Assembly: GCA_039707465.1 (NCBI GenBank)
Contig: CM077643.1
Coordinates: 331,720,419-331,784,418 of the forward strand
Length of the DNA: 64,000 nt
Direction of reading: 5' to 3'
From: Rhabdophis nuchalis
Lineage: Eukaryota > Chordata > Lepidosauria > Squamata > Natricidae
Both the position numbers and the translations under genes were made by a program. Numbering within the stretch: the stretch's first letter is position 1; each line of letters opens with the position of its first letter. Positions 42,601 through 52,715 of this stretch are shown here, piece by piece. The notes beneath the pieces are model-generated. The model did not search any database. It was given only the letters and a program-made list of their open reading frames with translations, and was not told the origin of the DNA.

Positions 42601-44721
42601 ATCAAATTTCCATTAGTAAATGATGAGCATTCCTGACATCTCTGCTTATGAATGTCCCATAACTGTACGCAACAAACATACTTTGTAGGGTTTACAACTA
42701 CAGGTGGTCCTCAACTTATGACCACAATTGAGCCCAAATTTTCTGTTGTTAAGTGACATTTGCTCCATTTTATGACCTTTCTTGCCACAGTTGTTAAGTG
42801 AATCCCTGCAGTTGATAAATTAGTAACCTGATTGTTAAGTGAATCTGGCTTCCCCATTGACTTTGCTTGTCAGAAGGTTGCAAAAGGGGATCCCATGACC
42901 CCTGGTTACCTTGCAACTCTCATAAATATGAACCAGTTGCCCAGCATCTGAATTTTGATCATGTGATCATGGGGTTGATGATGCAAAGGTGGTAACTGTG
43001 AAAACCGCTCGTAAGTCCGGTTTTTCAGTGCCGTTGTAACTTTGAGCGGTCACTAAATGAATTGTAAGTCGAGGACTACCTGCTGCAGACCTATCCATAT
43101 TTTATGGGGCTTCCTCACCAAGTGGGTGGTTTCAGAATGTCAAAACTGGACCGGGCTGCCCTTCGCAAAGTCACTCAAGCTCTCGTGACGTCCCGCTCGA
43201 CTACTGTAATGCTCTCTACATGGGGCTTCCCTTGAGGTGCACTCGAAAGCTGCAGTTAGTTCAGAATGCAGCCGCGCGGGTGATTACTGGAGCTACTAGA
43301 TGTTCCCACATAACACCGATCCTGCGTGAGCTGCACTGGCTTCCTGTGGTCTTTCGGGTGCGCTTCAAGGTCTTGACGACCATCTTCAAAGCGCTCCATG
43401 GCTCGGGGCCTAGTTATTTGCGAGACCACCTTCTGCCCCATACATCCCTTCGACCGATCCGCTCCCACAGAGAGGGCCTTCTCAGGGTGCCATCGGCCGG
43501 GCAATGCCGTCTGGCGACACCCAGGGGACGAGCCTTCTCTGTGGCAGGCCCAGCCATTTGGAACGACTTACCCCCTGAACTTCGCACCATCTCCGACCTC
43601 CGCCTCTTCCGCCAGTGTCTAAAGACACATCTTTTCCAACAAGCCGGCCTAGCCTAACCTCCCATGGGGACTTTTTAGTGAGTTTTAAATTGGGATTTTT
43701 AAAATTGGTTTTAGCATAGGATTAGATTAATTTAATATATTTTTAAATTATGTATTTATTGTTTATATGTTTTTTAAATTCCTGTGCGCCGCCCTGGGTC
43801 CTCTGTGGAAAAGGGCGGGATATAAATATAAATAAAATAAAAAAATAAAAAAAATAAAAACGTATATTTAAATTTCTGAAATTGGCACATGGGAAGGAAA
43901 ACTAGTATCTGATATTGTTTGCAGTAAACAAAGGAGCGATGCTTGAGGGGCACTCCCATTCTGTTGATTCCCCTTAGTTGAATTGCAAGCACCTTGGTTA
44001 TCCTGTATTTTTAAAAGGGTGAGTTTGAGGTTAAGATGTGCATATTTTTTTAAACTAGAATCATTACTATAATATTTATATCCAAGTTCTAAGAATTACT
44101 GGCCCTGCTGAAGTTGTTTTAAACTCAGTCAAGTTTCACTTGCTGTGGCTACCTGCAGACGACATAACAGGGTGTGGGCATATAAAGAGGTTTTGGCTTC
44201 ATTTTTAGAACTGGCTCTGGTTCTTGTACATCAGTGGTCTCCAACCTTTGCAACTTTAAGTCTGAAGGACTTCAGCTCCCAGACTTCTCCAGCCAGCAAA
44301 GCTGGCTGGAGAAGTCTGGGAGCTGAAGTCCTTCAGACTTAAAGTTGCAAAGGTTGGAGACCCCTGTTGTACATGACAGAAAATGCTGGAAGCAAGACAA
44401 TAGATTTAATAGATTTGGCTAAGGAGGAACCATAGAAATTTGATGGACGGGTTCATATTTCTCTAATCCTCAGTGCCTTGTATCATTTTTGTGCCCAGTT
44501 ATCAAATGTCAAAATAATTTGAATTGTTATTAGAACTAGCAAGGAAGTGATTCTGTTTTCTTTTAGCCTCCCATTTTCTTTTTGTTGCAGGCATTGTAGG
44601 AGATTGGAAGAATATTTTTGACAAGCCTCAAAATGAGCAAATGGAGGCTAAATTTAAGGAATGTTTAGCTGGAACGAAGCTGGGAAACAAGCTGAAGTAT
44701 GATGTCTACTGCAAAACCTGA
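36636..44721 (+). CDS. SULT6B1: SULT6B1, cytosolic sulfotransferase, complete, 7 exons
   Basis: Transfers sulfate from PAPS to hydroxyl acceptors; the physiological acceptors of SULT6B1 are poorly defined (thyroxine has been proposed). Exons: 36636-36831, 38215-38327, 38736-38825, 39546-39672, 41076-41170, 42382-42538, 44591-44721. All borders are AG/GT and join into 302 residues, the usual length. PAPS 5'-phosphosulfate loop YPKCGGNW at residues 62-69; catalytic His117 in THLHY; 3'-phosphate residues Arg139 and Ser147 with the family's 8-residue spacing (RNPKDTAASFF); C-terminal PAPS motif RKGIVGDWKN at 258-267. No signal peptide or membrane helix. The Cys in YPKCG is characteristic of SULT6B1, as I recall it from human. 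Neighbours fit the conserved vertebrate block. AATAAA at about 44868 is a plausible poly(A) signal. No broken exon, so probably functional. Confidence 0.96.
37630..37795 (-). mobile_element. tRNA-derived SINE, reverse orientation
   Basis: The plus strand reads AAGGTGGGACTAGAATTCAG, CCTTCTGGTTTCTGTCCTG, TCCTTAACCACGGCTAGACC, i.e. reversed B and A boxes of a squamate SINE. It lies in SULT6B1 intron 1. Confidence 0.7.
39800..40400 (-). mobile_element. RTE-clade-like LINE fragment (C-terminal RT region)
   Basis: The minus-strand frame 40107-40322 encodes IKKAQTAFFKMKKV, IRLVRCYIFSILLYGVESWS and KKLEAFEMWIYR. The frame 39828-40064 continues KRKLQYFGHMMRHPEKYG and GKRGPGRSWLRDWF. These are hallmark C-terminal segments of RTE-type retrotransposons. 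The clade is by memory. It is frameshifted and inactive, in SULT6B1 intron 4. Confidence 0.72.
41640..42015. mobile_element. DNA-transposon-derived repeat with internal tandem blocks
   Basis: The right end (GCATCTTATACTCCAAAACGTATGGTA) resembles a common vertebrate DNA-transposon terminus. The interior repeats AAAAATGGGC and GGCCTCCCAAGCC-type units about three times. No transposase. Confidence 0.5.
42035..42167. mobile_element. Short hAT-like element
   Basis: It starts CAGAGGCGTCAAACTCAC and ends ATGAGTTTGACACCCCTG, which are inverted complements. Flanking octamers agree only at about 5 of 8 positions, so the duplication is weak. Confidence 0.55.
42701..43082. mobile_element. DNA MITE with CAGGTRGTCCTCRACTTA terminal repeats
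   Basis: The left end CAGGTGGTCCTCAACTTATG is the inverse of the right end GTAAGTCGAGGACTACCTG. Subterminal TGTTAAGTGA motifs recur. A related copy is at 60051-60431 and a half copy at 22655-22951. I could not see a clear target duplication, so the superfamily is open. Confidence 0.65.
43145..43838 (+). mobile_element. L2/CR1-clade LINE, relatively intact 3' part
   Basis: The single open frame 43220-43657 covers [20 protein letters not shown] through FRQCLKTHLFQQAGLA without a break. It is followed by a 3' UTR with CGCCGCCCTGGGTCC...GGGCGGGATATAAAT and an A-rich tail. It is 5'-truncated and lies in SULT6B1 intron 6. Confidence 0.9.
44232..44366. mobile_element. Palindromic hAT MITE with 8-bp TSD TTGTACAT
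   Basis: It starts CAGTGGTCTCCAACCTTTGC and ends GGTTGGAGACCCCTG. The arms are inverted copies meeting at CCAGCAAAGCTGGC. TTGTACAT occurs at 44224-44231 and 44367-44374. It is about 220 bp before SULT6B1 exon 7. Confidence 0.92.
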
Positions 44722-44874
44722 ACATGTATCTTGTGGAAAAAATATTATTTTTATGGAAGTTTTGATTGCTTGCATAAAAAAGGATTTAACCAGAATACAC
44801 ATTTCACTATAGCTAGTTTGTGAAACTCTTTAATATCACATTTCTAATATATATGTATTAAGCTGCATAATAAA

Positions 44875-46086
44875 TAGCCAGACTATTTCATAGAACAAGA
44901 CAATGATTTCTGCCAGATATATGCAAGCCTCTATTACAATATTTCTAAGGACAAGAGGACATGATCTACCTAGGCTCATTGGGATATGTGCTTGTACAAA
45001 TAAGAGTTTTGAAGCACATGTAGTCAGGGGATATCTCATAATCCAATTGTTCCATTCTTTTTTTATTTGATGTAAAACTGAAGTACTTGCTCCTGAAGAA
45101 TTTGATATATGGAGAGGACCCACTTCAAGAGAATAAGGTAGTTGCGTCATTTCACTGCTGCTTTAGAACTTTTAAAAAGACAGACTATCAATATTGACCT
45201 TGGGCAATTCTATGTTAATCACCCCAAGGAGAAAAGTGATTTTCCATTAGTTGAGGATATCACTTATTTTCATTCAGGACATTGAACATTGAGCAAAGAG
45301 ATACGTAGTTGATACCATCTATTTATGTCTTTAAGAGACACTGGAAGGAACATATAATTTTAAGAATGATGAGCATATCAGAAGTAAAGTTTTACCTAAA
45401 GAGGAGGGGAAAGCATCTTGTCATGTTAACAGTCCTTCATTTACCTTGTAATGCAATAATTCACAGATTAATATTGAATCCTGTTTATTACAATAATTCA
45501 ATGTTAAGATCAAGATGGAAATAGAAAATGAATATGTCTAGATTTTTACTTGCTACACTATGAATCATGACTTATTATGATAGTACCTGGGATCACACAT
45601 AGTAGCCGTGTAGCCATGATCATACAATCTGTTAAGCCAAAACCAAATCAACCATATCATAACTTTATGTAGCCACACATAAATCTTAGTAAATCAAATG
45701 TTCAAACTCATCTTTCATGTTTTCAGATGTGGAATAATCTGTTACCTTGGATCATATAATAAATACTTTTCATGTATAAAAATGACAATTGAGTTACAAT
45801 CCTGGGCATGCAATAATGCTTATAAGCTATTTCTCCCTACAGCAAAGTCATATTGTGGCATTAGTCTGTTTGATAGAATGTACTATAAATATAAATATGA
45901 AATACTCAAACTGGTGAATTAATTTGAAATGTATTCACTATTTCAAGACGATTTCTTGATATAGTGAATACTATAGCATTCACTTCAGCTTAACAAAATA
46001 TTCCCTACCCTTGTCCTACCATACATTGACTGACATCTTCTCTGAAAGGATAAGTCCCTTTTAGTCATCAGGCAAGAGGCAGATTC
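44875..46086. other. AT-rich intergenic stretch, nothing recognised
   Basis: Downstream of SULT6B1. Only short frames; no repeat ends or conserved coding sequence that I can identify. Confidence 0.5.
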
Positions 46087-46094
46087 TCCTAGAT

Positions 46095-46228
46095 CAGAGC
46101 TGTCAAGCTTGCAGCCCATAGGCTAGATGGGTCATGTGCAGGCCACGCCCACACCCAGTTTAGCAAAGAGAAAGAAGTCCTGATATATCATGTAACACTG
46201 CTGTGATGCCGTGAGTTTGACAGCCCTG
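46095..46228. mobile_element. Short hAT-like element with TSD TCCTAGAT
   Basis: It starts CAGAGCTGTCAAGCTTGCAG and ends GTGAGTTTGACAGCCCTG. TCCTAGAT occurs at 46087-46094 and 46229-46236. It is related to the element at 42035-42167. Confidence 0.82.
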
Positions 46229-46384
46229 TCCTAGATTGACAAACCAGTGTATGAGTTTGTGTGATGTCTTACAACAGAAAAGCTTAAATTTTTTTTTATT
46301 ATTTGTTTTTTAATTTTTACAATATATCACCCGGTGCTGTACAAAACAAAAGGAAGAGTTGGTTTCAAGTGTCGTCTATTGTCT

Positions 46385-46849
46385 TTAAAATCTCCAAAAT
46401 CCACGTTCTCTCGGTACAGGCGTCGAGACATCCAAAGTTCCAAGTGCATAGTCCACAAATGGCTTCCAAGTCTTCCAAAAAATATCATTTTTATAAACCC
46501 CCTCTCTAAATTTAATATCACACGTCATTTTATCGTTTAAGGCTAATTTCCACATTTCACAATACCATTCTTCTATTTTAATATTTACCTCTATTTTCCA
46601 ATATCTTGCTATTACAATTCTACCTATTATAATCATAATTCTAATCAGTTCTTTCTCATATTTTGTTAACTCTAGTTCGTTAATTATCAATAACAGTATA
46701 GTTTCCGGTCTCAATATTATTATTCTTTTCATCATTTTACACATCGTTGTTTCCAATTGCTGCCAAAACTTTTTAATTTTCACACATTTATACCACATAT
46801 GTTCGTAAGTTCCCAATTCCATATTACATCTCCAACATTTATCACTCAT
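46385..46849 (-). CDS. L1 ORF2 C-terminal piece (separated by inversion)
   Basis: About 154 codons on the minus strand, starting SDKCWRCNMELGTYEHMWYK. This is the Cys-rich C-terminal motif of L1 ORF2 (CxxC...HxxxxC). It continues through FWKTWKPFVDY to the stop at 46385. It is the direct continuation of the plus-strand ORF2 that ends at 52112 and has lost its own upstream part. The nominal ATG is a by-product of the junction. It is not expected to make a functional protein on its own. Confidence 0.88.
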   Translation of the reverse strand: MSDKCWRCNMELGTYEHMWYKCVKIKKFWQQLETTMCKMMKRIIILRPETILLLIINELELTKYEKELIRIMIIIGRIVIARYWKIEVNIKIEEWYCEMWKLALNDKMTCDIKFREGVYKNDIFWKTWKPFVDYALGTLDVSTPVPRERGFWRF

Positions 46850-47480
46850 GGGGGCGTGGCCGATGCTCGTGTGAAGAGAGGTGTTTTCTCCACCTCGTAG
46901 GGCTTTTTTTTTACTAACAAATGTGGATTAAAGTGATTAAAACGCGCCGTTGGGAGCTGGAAATGTCTACAGATGTTTTGGAAGGTCGGTGTGACTTGTA
47001 AATTGCTTTTTCAAAGTGATTGAACAACCCGAACTGCTCGAATTTCAAAGTTTTGTTTCTCCGTGGATGCAGAGGGTTGGGCGAGCGGCCGAGGTAAGGG
47101 GGGTTACCCTTTGTCTTTGGCAAAGATCATTTGCATGCTTTTTGTCTCGCTACAAGGCTATAAACACAAGCTGAAGTTTAAGAAAGAAGGAAGTTGGTGA
47201 TGGCATGTGGATTATAACTCCTTTGAACTTTCCAATTCTTTTAAAGTGGATTGTGTGAGCTGAATGTAGCGAGCAAGCTTTTTGGATTACACTTAAAATG
47301 GAGGCTTAAAAAGTTAAATAAACTGGGGAAGCTCTCCTAGGCTTTTTTTTTTTTCTGGCTCCTTTGGTGCATTATAAGCCGGCTTAGCCTTATCTGATTT
47401 GGGACACTGTTTGCCCTTATTCTTTATAAAAGACCCTCTTGGCAAAGAAATATAAATATAAAGTTTGTTTTTGAATTGAA
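46850..47480 (+). other. L1 5' UTR
   Basis: Runs from GGGGGCGTGGCCGATG to the ORF1 start. Its GC content is higher than that of the ORFs. It would carry the internal L1 promoter if the copy is full-length at its 5' end, which the GGGGGCG start suggests. Confidence 0.7.
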
Positions 47481-48515
47481 ATGACGACTCAACAGCCTTC
47501 AGAGCTTGAACGGATTTTTGGAGCTTTAAATACAATTGGAGAAAAGTTAACTGGACTGACGGATCATGTGGCGAATTTGACATTGGAAGTTCAAAAAGCT
47601 AAAGAACAGATAAGTGAATTGAATGTTAGTTTTGTAAAGCAAAACGTGGAGGTGAAATTTATTAAAGATGAAATTGAACAAATCCATGCACACGATGCAC
47701 AAATTGATCGTAAGATGGAAGGAATTTTTTATAAAAACCAGCAACAAGATAAGAGAATTAGTCTTTTGGAGGAAGACGCTAGAAAATACAATATTGTTAT
47801 ACGTAATATTCCAGAAAATAGACCGGATGATTTGAAGCAGAGGGTGTTAAAATGGTTGAATGATTTTGGATTTGAATATACAGCAGCAAACTTAGTAAGT
47901 GTTTTTAGAATTGGTTATAAGAGGCAAGGTGGAGCGATTAGAAATGTTTTAGTAAGATTTGCAAACCTTGGAGATAAACTAGAGGTCATGGCAAAAATAA
48001 GGGAACTGGAAGGTGTTCCTAAGTTTGAGGAGAAAGAAATCCAAGTTTTTCCGGATATTTCCAGGGAAGACAGAGCTTGGAGATATCATTTGAAACCAGT
48101 TACAAAGCTCTTGAGAGACAATGATATTAAGTACAATTGGAGGCCACTACAGCAAATAAAAAATTTTTATAAAGGAAGGATGCATACTATTACTCCAGAA
48201 ACAGACGTATTAAGATTAATTCGGGAGCTTGGGCTGATTGAGAAAGAGGAAGATTTGGTAGAAATTAAAGATTATATGCTTAAGACGGGTGGAGTACAAG
48301 AGGAATCCCCAATTTCGGAAGAAAAAGGTGCAACTGGCAGCCAAGATCCCAAGAGTTTAAAGAGAAAAGAAATTTCCCCGGCAGTTTCTGAGTATAAGAA
48401 AATTCGTGAAGATACCGAACGAACGCCAGATAAGATGGAGGATCTTAGTAGAAAGCAGGAAGCTGAGTCCGGGGCGAAGCCAGAGTTGTCTTCTTTTTTT
48501 GAAAGTGGAATTTAA
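47481..48515 (+). CDS. L1 ORF1 protein, intact
   Basis: 344 codons without interruption. L1 ORF1p is a trimeric RNA-binding chaperone that coats L1 RNA in the cytoplasm. The N-terminal ~115 residues are heptad-like coiled coil (LTGLTDHVANLTLEVQKAKE, ISLLEEDARKY). Next comes the RRM-like domain with YNIVIRNIPENRPDDL and a C-terminal domain (VLVRFANLGDKLEVMAKIRE, ISREDRAWRYHLKPVTKLLR). The tail after about residue 270 is charged and low-complexity. It precedes ORF2 by 267 bp. The intact frame indicates a young copy. Confidence 0.92.
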   Translation: MTTQQPSELERIFGALNTIGEKLTGLTDHVANLTLEVQKAKEQISELNVSFVKQNVEVKFIKDEIEQIHAHDAQIDRKMEGIFYKNQQQDKRISLLEEDARKYNIVIRNIPENRPDDLKQRVLKWLNDFGFEYTAANLVSVFRIGYKRQGGAIRNVLVRFANLGDKLEVMAKIRELEGVPKFEEKEIQVFPDISREDRAWRYHLKPVTKLLRDNDIKYNWRPLQQIKNFYKGRMHTITPETDVLRLIRELGLIEKEEDLVEIKDYMLKTGGVQEESPISEEKGATGSQDPKSLKRKEISPAVSEYKKIREDTERTPDKMEDLSRKQEAESGAKPELSSFFESGI

Positions 48516-48782
48516 AGAACAGCCCGAAGAGGTGACCCGACCATCGGCATGTCCCACTCCCCCACACTCTTTATATAGAGGCGATATCTGATTGAGGATG
48601 TGGGGGATGAAGATTGCTCGTTATTTGTTGTGGTTGTTGTGTCTGATATTTGAGTATTATGTGTATGTTGTTTGTTATATATTGTCTGTGGAGTTTTATG
48701 TTTCTGTACGTTTTTTTCGTTTGGTGTTGGGTGTGCACATAAAGGAAGAGGAGGGGTCAGAAATAAAACAGTTACCGCTTAA

Positions 48783-51700
48783 ATGCGGTTTATAAAAATA
48801 ATGACATGGAATGTGAAGGGTACAGGAAATCATATAAAAAGGAAAAGGTTGGAACTTAAATTTAAAAGGGACTCTCCAGATATATTATTCTTGCAGGAAA
48901 CTCATCAAAAATCTGAGGATGTTAATAGAATGAACATTAAAGGTATGCAAATTTATGAAAAATCTTTTGGGACTTCCAAAGCTAGAGGAGTTGCGATATT
49001 GATATCAAATAGGGTATACTTTGAAAAAAAACAAGTAATTAGAGATGAGGAAGGCAGATATTTAATAATTATAGGGAATATTAACGAGCAAAAAGTGACA
49101 TTGGTTAATTTATATCTACCGAATGAAAAACAAAAGGGATTTTTGGACAAAATTACTAAGATTTTGGAAATAGAAAGTGAAGGGAAAGTAATTGTGGCGG
49201 GAGATTTTAACTTAATTAGGGATAGAATTGATAGTAATAATCCTACCCGCTTTAGTCAAACAAATAAAGGGGAAATTTTAAATAAATGGATGTTTCAAAA
49301 CAGTGTGGTAGATGTTTGGAGGGAGTTGAAAGGCTCTGAAAGGGTGTATACCTTCTGTTCTAAGGTACATAATACTTATTCAAGGATTGATTATATTTTT
49401 GTTTCTAAAGATTTGCTGAATAAAGTAGATAGAATAGATGTGGGAATTTTTAAGGATTCTGATCATGCAGAAGTTATGATGGAAATAGATTTTAATTTTG
49501 AGAAAAAGGAAAGAGGTTGGAGATATGATGAAAAATTGTACAAAAAGGAGGAGGATAAAATATGGATATTCAAAAAATGGAAGGAAAGTTGGGAATTGAA
49601 TGATAATGAAGAGGTAAAATTTGAAATTGTTTGGGATACGATGAAAGCTATATTTAGAGGAGAAAGTATTAAATTGTCAAGCAGGAAATATAGAGAATAT
49701 AAAGCTAAAATTGATCAGGATACAAGACAAATTAAGATATTGGAGAACCAATTCTCACTTACGAAAGATAAAAAATGTTTGGAGGAATTGACCTTATTAA
49801 AAACTAAACTGATAGAAGAAGATATCGAATTGGTTAAAAAAAATTTAAGATATTTGAATAGGGATTTTTTTGAATTTAGTAATAAAAATTCTAGGTTATT
49901 GGCAAAGATGGCGAAAAATAAAACTCAAAAGAGAGAAATTGGTTCTCTGATAGATGAAAAAGGTACAAGGTGTTATAAGAGATTGGATAAATGTGAAGTA
50001 GCTAGGAATTTTTTTCAAAAATTATATTTAAAGAAATCAATTGATTTAGAAAAATTGAAGAATCATCTTGGAAAATATGGTATGAAAATAGATCAAACAT
50101 ACAAAGAGTTGATGGAAAGAGATATAACACAGGAGGAAATCAACGAAATAATACAAGAGTTAAAATTAGGGAAGACCCCAGGAGAAGATGGATTACCTGC
50201 TGAATTCTATAAAGATTTTAAAGAACTAATAATACCAAAACTGCAAAAATTATATAATGGTATTCTACATGGAGGAGAAGTCCCGATGTCATGGAATAAG
50301 ACAGTAATATCTTTAATTCCTAAACCGGATAAAGATCTTGAGAGGATCGAGTCCTACCGACCTATTTCTTTAATCAACCAAGATGCTAAAATATTTACAG
50401 CAATTATAAGTAATAGATTAAACAGTTTTATAGACAAATATATAAGTTATAATCAAGTAGGGTTTGTTAAAGGTAGATATATGAGTGATATAATTAGAAG
50501 AGTATTGAATATTATAGATGTAGCAGAGAATAATGGAGATGAATTAGGTATAATATCGTTAGATATTTTTAAAGCTTTTGATTCTGTACAATGGGATACT
50601 ATAAAAGTAATTATCGAGGCATTAGGCTTTGGTAATAAATTTATACATGTTATTTCAAAATTATATCAAAAAAGCAGTGCAAAGGTAAAGGTGAACGGAA
50701 CAATGACGGAAGAGATTAAATTGGAAGCAGGTACGAGACAAGGGTGTCCCTTGTCTCCAACATTATTTTTGTTAGTTATGGAGGTCTTGATTAAATTGAT
50801 AGAAGTAGATGAAGAGTTGGAAGGTTACAAGGGATATAAGATAAATTTATATGCGGATGACACTTTGATTATTTTGAAGGATATAGAGAAAGATTTAAAG
50901 AGGATAAATAAACATTTGATAGAATTTGAAGAAATGACAGGTTTAAAGGTAAATTGGTCAAAATCTGAATTATTAATAAATAAAGATGGTAAGGAGTGGG
51001 AGAGTATGCAAGAACAATTTGGGATAAGAGTTAAGAACACACTGAAATATTTGGGGATAACACTCTCATTTAAAGTTAGAGAATTAAAAAAAATTAATTA
51101 TGAGGTGATGTTGAAGGAAGTAGAGAAAAAGATAGATAAATATAAAGAGATAAAGTTGTCTTGGTTTGGTAGAATTGCAATGTGTAAAATGATGTTGTTA
51201 CCAAAGTTTAATTTTTTATTTGAGATGCTACCATTAAATTTGACAGAGAAAGATATAGAAGAATATCAGAAGAAATTGGATAAATTTTGTAATGGTGGGA
51301 AAAGACCAAGATTAATGAAGAAACTGTGGTATCAAAATCAAAAAGAGGGTGGATTGGGAATTCCCAATCTACTTAATTATTATCGGGCGTATAATATTAG
51401 AACTGTGATAAAAATACTTAAAGGTGGGGATGGTCATTGGAGAGATTTGGAGTTAAAAGATATTAAGAGATTTGGGTCTACATGGTTCCTAGATAGAGCA
51501 AAAACAAAAAAGGTAATTAATAGTTATTGGTTAAAGGGGTTGAGCAAAACTTGGAATAAATTTGTTAAAAAATTGATTCCGGATATAACGTTTTTGGGAA
51601 AGACAATTGAAAGTTGGCCGATTAAAACTAATTCAAGTCGGAACAAAGTAATTGAGGATGAAAATATAGGAAATATAGTAGATTGGTTAAAAGCTTCAGG

Positions 51701-52112
51701 AACTGAAAGTAGGAAGAAAAAAATAATTCAAAAACTGGAGTTAAATTGGTTTGAAAAAATACAGGTAGAAAAATGGAATATGAAGGCAAGGGGAATATGT
51801 AACATAGATAGAAGTAAAACTAAATTTGAAATTTTAGTATCTCAAATTATTAAGGATGAAGTTGGGTTAAAAGGACTTGTCAGTAAGATATACAAGATTA
51901 TAAATTTTGATGGAAATCCACAAATGGTAATGAAAAGGAATTGGGAAGAAGATTTAAAGATTAAAATATTGGATTTGGATTGGAATGAGAATTGGAAGAG
52001 TCGGATTATGAAGACTTTATCTATAAGGATTAAAGAACATAATTTTAAGGTTGTTTGGAAATGGTATTGGACCCCTTTAAGATTATCACAGATAGATAAA
52101 AGCTTAAATTAA
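48783..52112 (+). CDS. L1 ORF2 endonuclease-reverse transcriptase, lacking its C-terminus
   Basis: 1109 uninterrupted codons. APE-type endonuclease at the N-terminus: MTWNVKG (catalytic Asn10), FLQETH (Glu39), VAGDFNLI, RIDYIFVSKD, and DSDHAEV (SDH). Reverse transcriptase in the middle: KTPGEDGLPAEFYKDF, SYRPISLIN, SLDIFKAFDSV, AGTRQGCPLSPTLFLLV, and YADDT at residues 690-694 (catalytic Asp pair 692-693). The thumb and linker follow. The frame ends at PLRLSQIDKSLN, just before the Cys motif, which sits inverted at 46385-46849. About 1107 plus 153 residues gives the usual ~1260. The last codons run into the target duplication. Without its C-terminal segment this protein should be poor at retrotransposition. 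Confidence 0.93.
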   Translation: MRFIKIMTWNVKGTGNHIKRKRLELKFKRDSPDILFLQETHQKSEDVNRMNIKGMQIYEKSFGTSKARGVAILISNRVYFEKKQVIRDEEGRYLIIIGNINEQKVTLVNLYLPNEKQKGFLDKITKILEIESEGKVIVAGDFNLIRDRIDSNNPTRFSQTNKGEILNKWMFQNSVVDVWRELKGSERVYTFCSKVHNTYSRIDYIFVSKDLLNKVDRIDVGIFKDSDHAEVMMEIDFNFEKKERGWRYDEKLYKKEEDKIWIFKKWKESWELNDNEEVKFEIVWDTMKAIFRGESIKLSSRKYREYKAKIDQDTRQIKILENQFSLTKDKKCLEELTLLKTKLIEEDIELVKKNLRYLNRDFFEFSNKNSRLLAKMAKNKTQKREIGSLIDEKGTRCYKRLDKCEVARNFFQKLYLKKSIDLEKLKNHLGKYGMKIDQTYKELMERDITQEEINEIIQELKLGKTPGEDGLPAEFYKDFKELIIPKLQKLYNGILHGGEVPMSWNKTVISLIPKPDKDLERIESYRPISLINQDAKIFTAIISNRLNSFIDKYISYNQVGFVKGRYMSDIIRRVLNIIDVAENNGDELGIISLDIFKAFDSVQWDTIKVIIEALGFGNKFIHVISKLYQKSSAKVKVNGTMTEEIKLEAGTRQGCPLSPTLFLLVMEVLIKLIEVDEELEGYKGYKINLYADDTLIILKDIEKDLKRINKHLIEFEEMTGLKVNWSKSELLINKDGKEWESMQEQFGIRVKNTLKYLGITLSFKVRELKKINYEVMLKEVEKKIDKYKEIKLSWFGRIAMCKMMLLPKFNFLFEMLPLNLTEKDIEEYQKKLDKFCNGGKRPRLMKKLWYQNQKEGGLGIPNLLNYYRAYNIRTVIKILKGGDGHWRDLELKDIKRFGSTWFLDRAKTKKVINSYWLKGLSKTWNKFVKKLIPDITFLGKTIESWPIKTNSSRNKVIEDENIGNIVDWLKASGTESRKKKIIQKLELNWFEKIQVEKWNMKARGICNIDRSKTKFEILVSQIIKDEVGLKGLVSKIYKIINFDGNPQMVMKRNWEEDLKIKILDLDWNENWKSRIMKTLSIRIKEHNFKVVWKWYWTPLRLSQIDKSLN

Positions 52113-52119
52113 TTGCAAG

Positions 52120-52545
52120 AAAGCAGTATAAGTGGATCATGGAAGTCGGGTTGTATAACAGAGATGAAAAAGAGATCAGAGAAAAAGGAACAGCAGTCCA
52201 AGGAGAAAGTGAAGAATCAGATACTTGGCATGCTAGCTGGTCATTCTAAGACTTGTAGTCCAAATAAGTCTGAAATGTGCCAGGTTGGGTAAAGTTGGTA
52301 TATTGTAACGTTCAGTAAAAAAAGACCATTTGTATTATTAACAAGATAATGAAAACAATTTTGTATGAAGATAGTCTTATATTAGCTTATTGTATAATTT
52401 GCGATTTTGCCAAACACTTTATTGCAGGTACACAAGGCCCATGGGCTGAATCCTGTCCATGGATGTGCTTAAATCTGGCCTGGAGATAGAAAAGGGCTGG
52501 TCCATAGTGTCTCTGGCAGCCAAAATAGGGCCTCATTTTAATAAT
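52120..52545. other. Intergenic, nothing recognised
   Basis: A-rich sequence right of the L1 target duplication. No coding or repeat signal that I can name. Confidence 0.5.
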
Positions 52546-52547
52546 AA

Positions 52548-52681
52548 TAAATAATACATTTAATTTGTTGACTGCTCCCTCTCCCCGAAGGGACTTGGAG
52601 CGGTGCACAGGGCAAATAAAACAATAAATATACACACATAATAAAAACGAATTAAATAATATCCCTGCGCTAAAAATTCCC

Positions 52682-52715
<34 letters not shown>

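Larger units (their letters stand above)
46278..52110 (-). mobile_element. Near full-length L1 with twin-priming (5' inversion) structure
   Basis: The insertion's poly(A) is read on the minus strand (poly-T near 46289-46299). The 3' piece (ORF2 C-terminus and 3' UTR) is minus-strand at 46291-46849. The rest (5' UTR, ORF1, ORF2 up to the C-terminal Cys motif) is plus-strand at about 46850-52108. The L1 5' end (GGGGGCGTGGCC) abuts the 3' piece, as twin priming predicts. AAAAGCTTAAATT occurs at 46278-46290 and 52098-52110 as target duplication; its right copy overlaps the L1 sequence itself. Confidence 0.9.
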
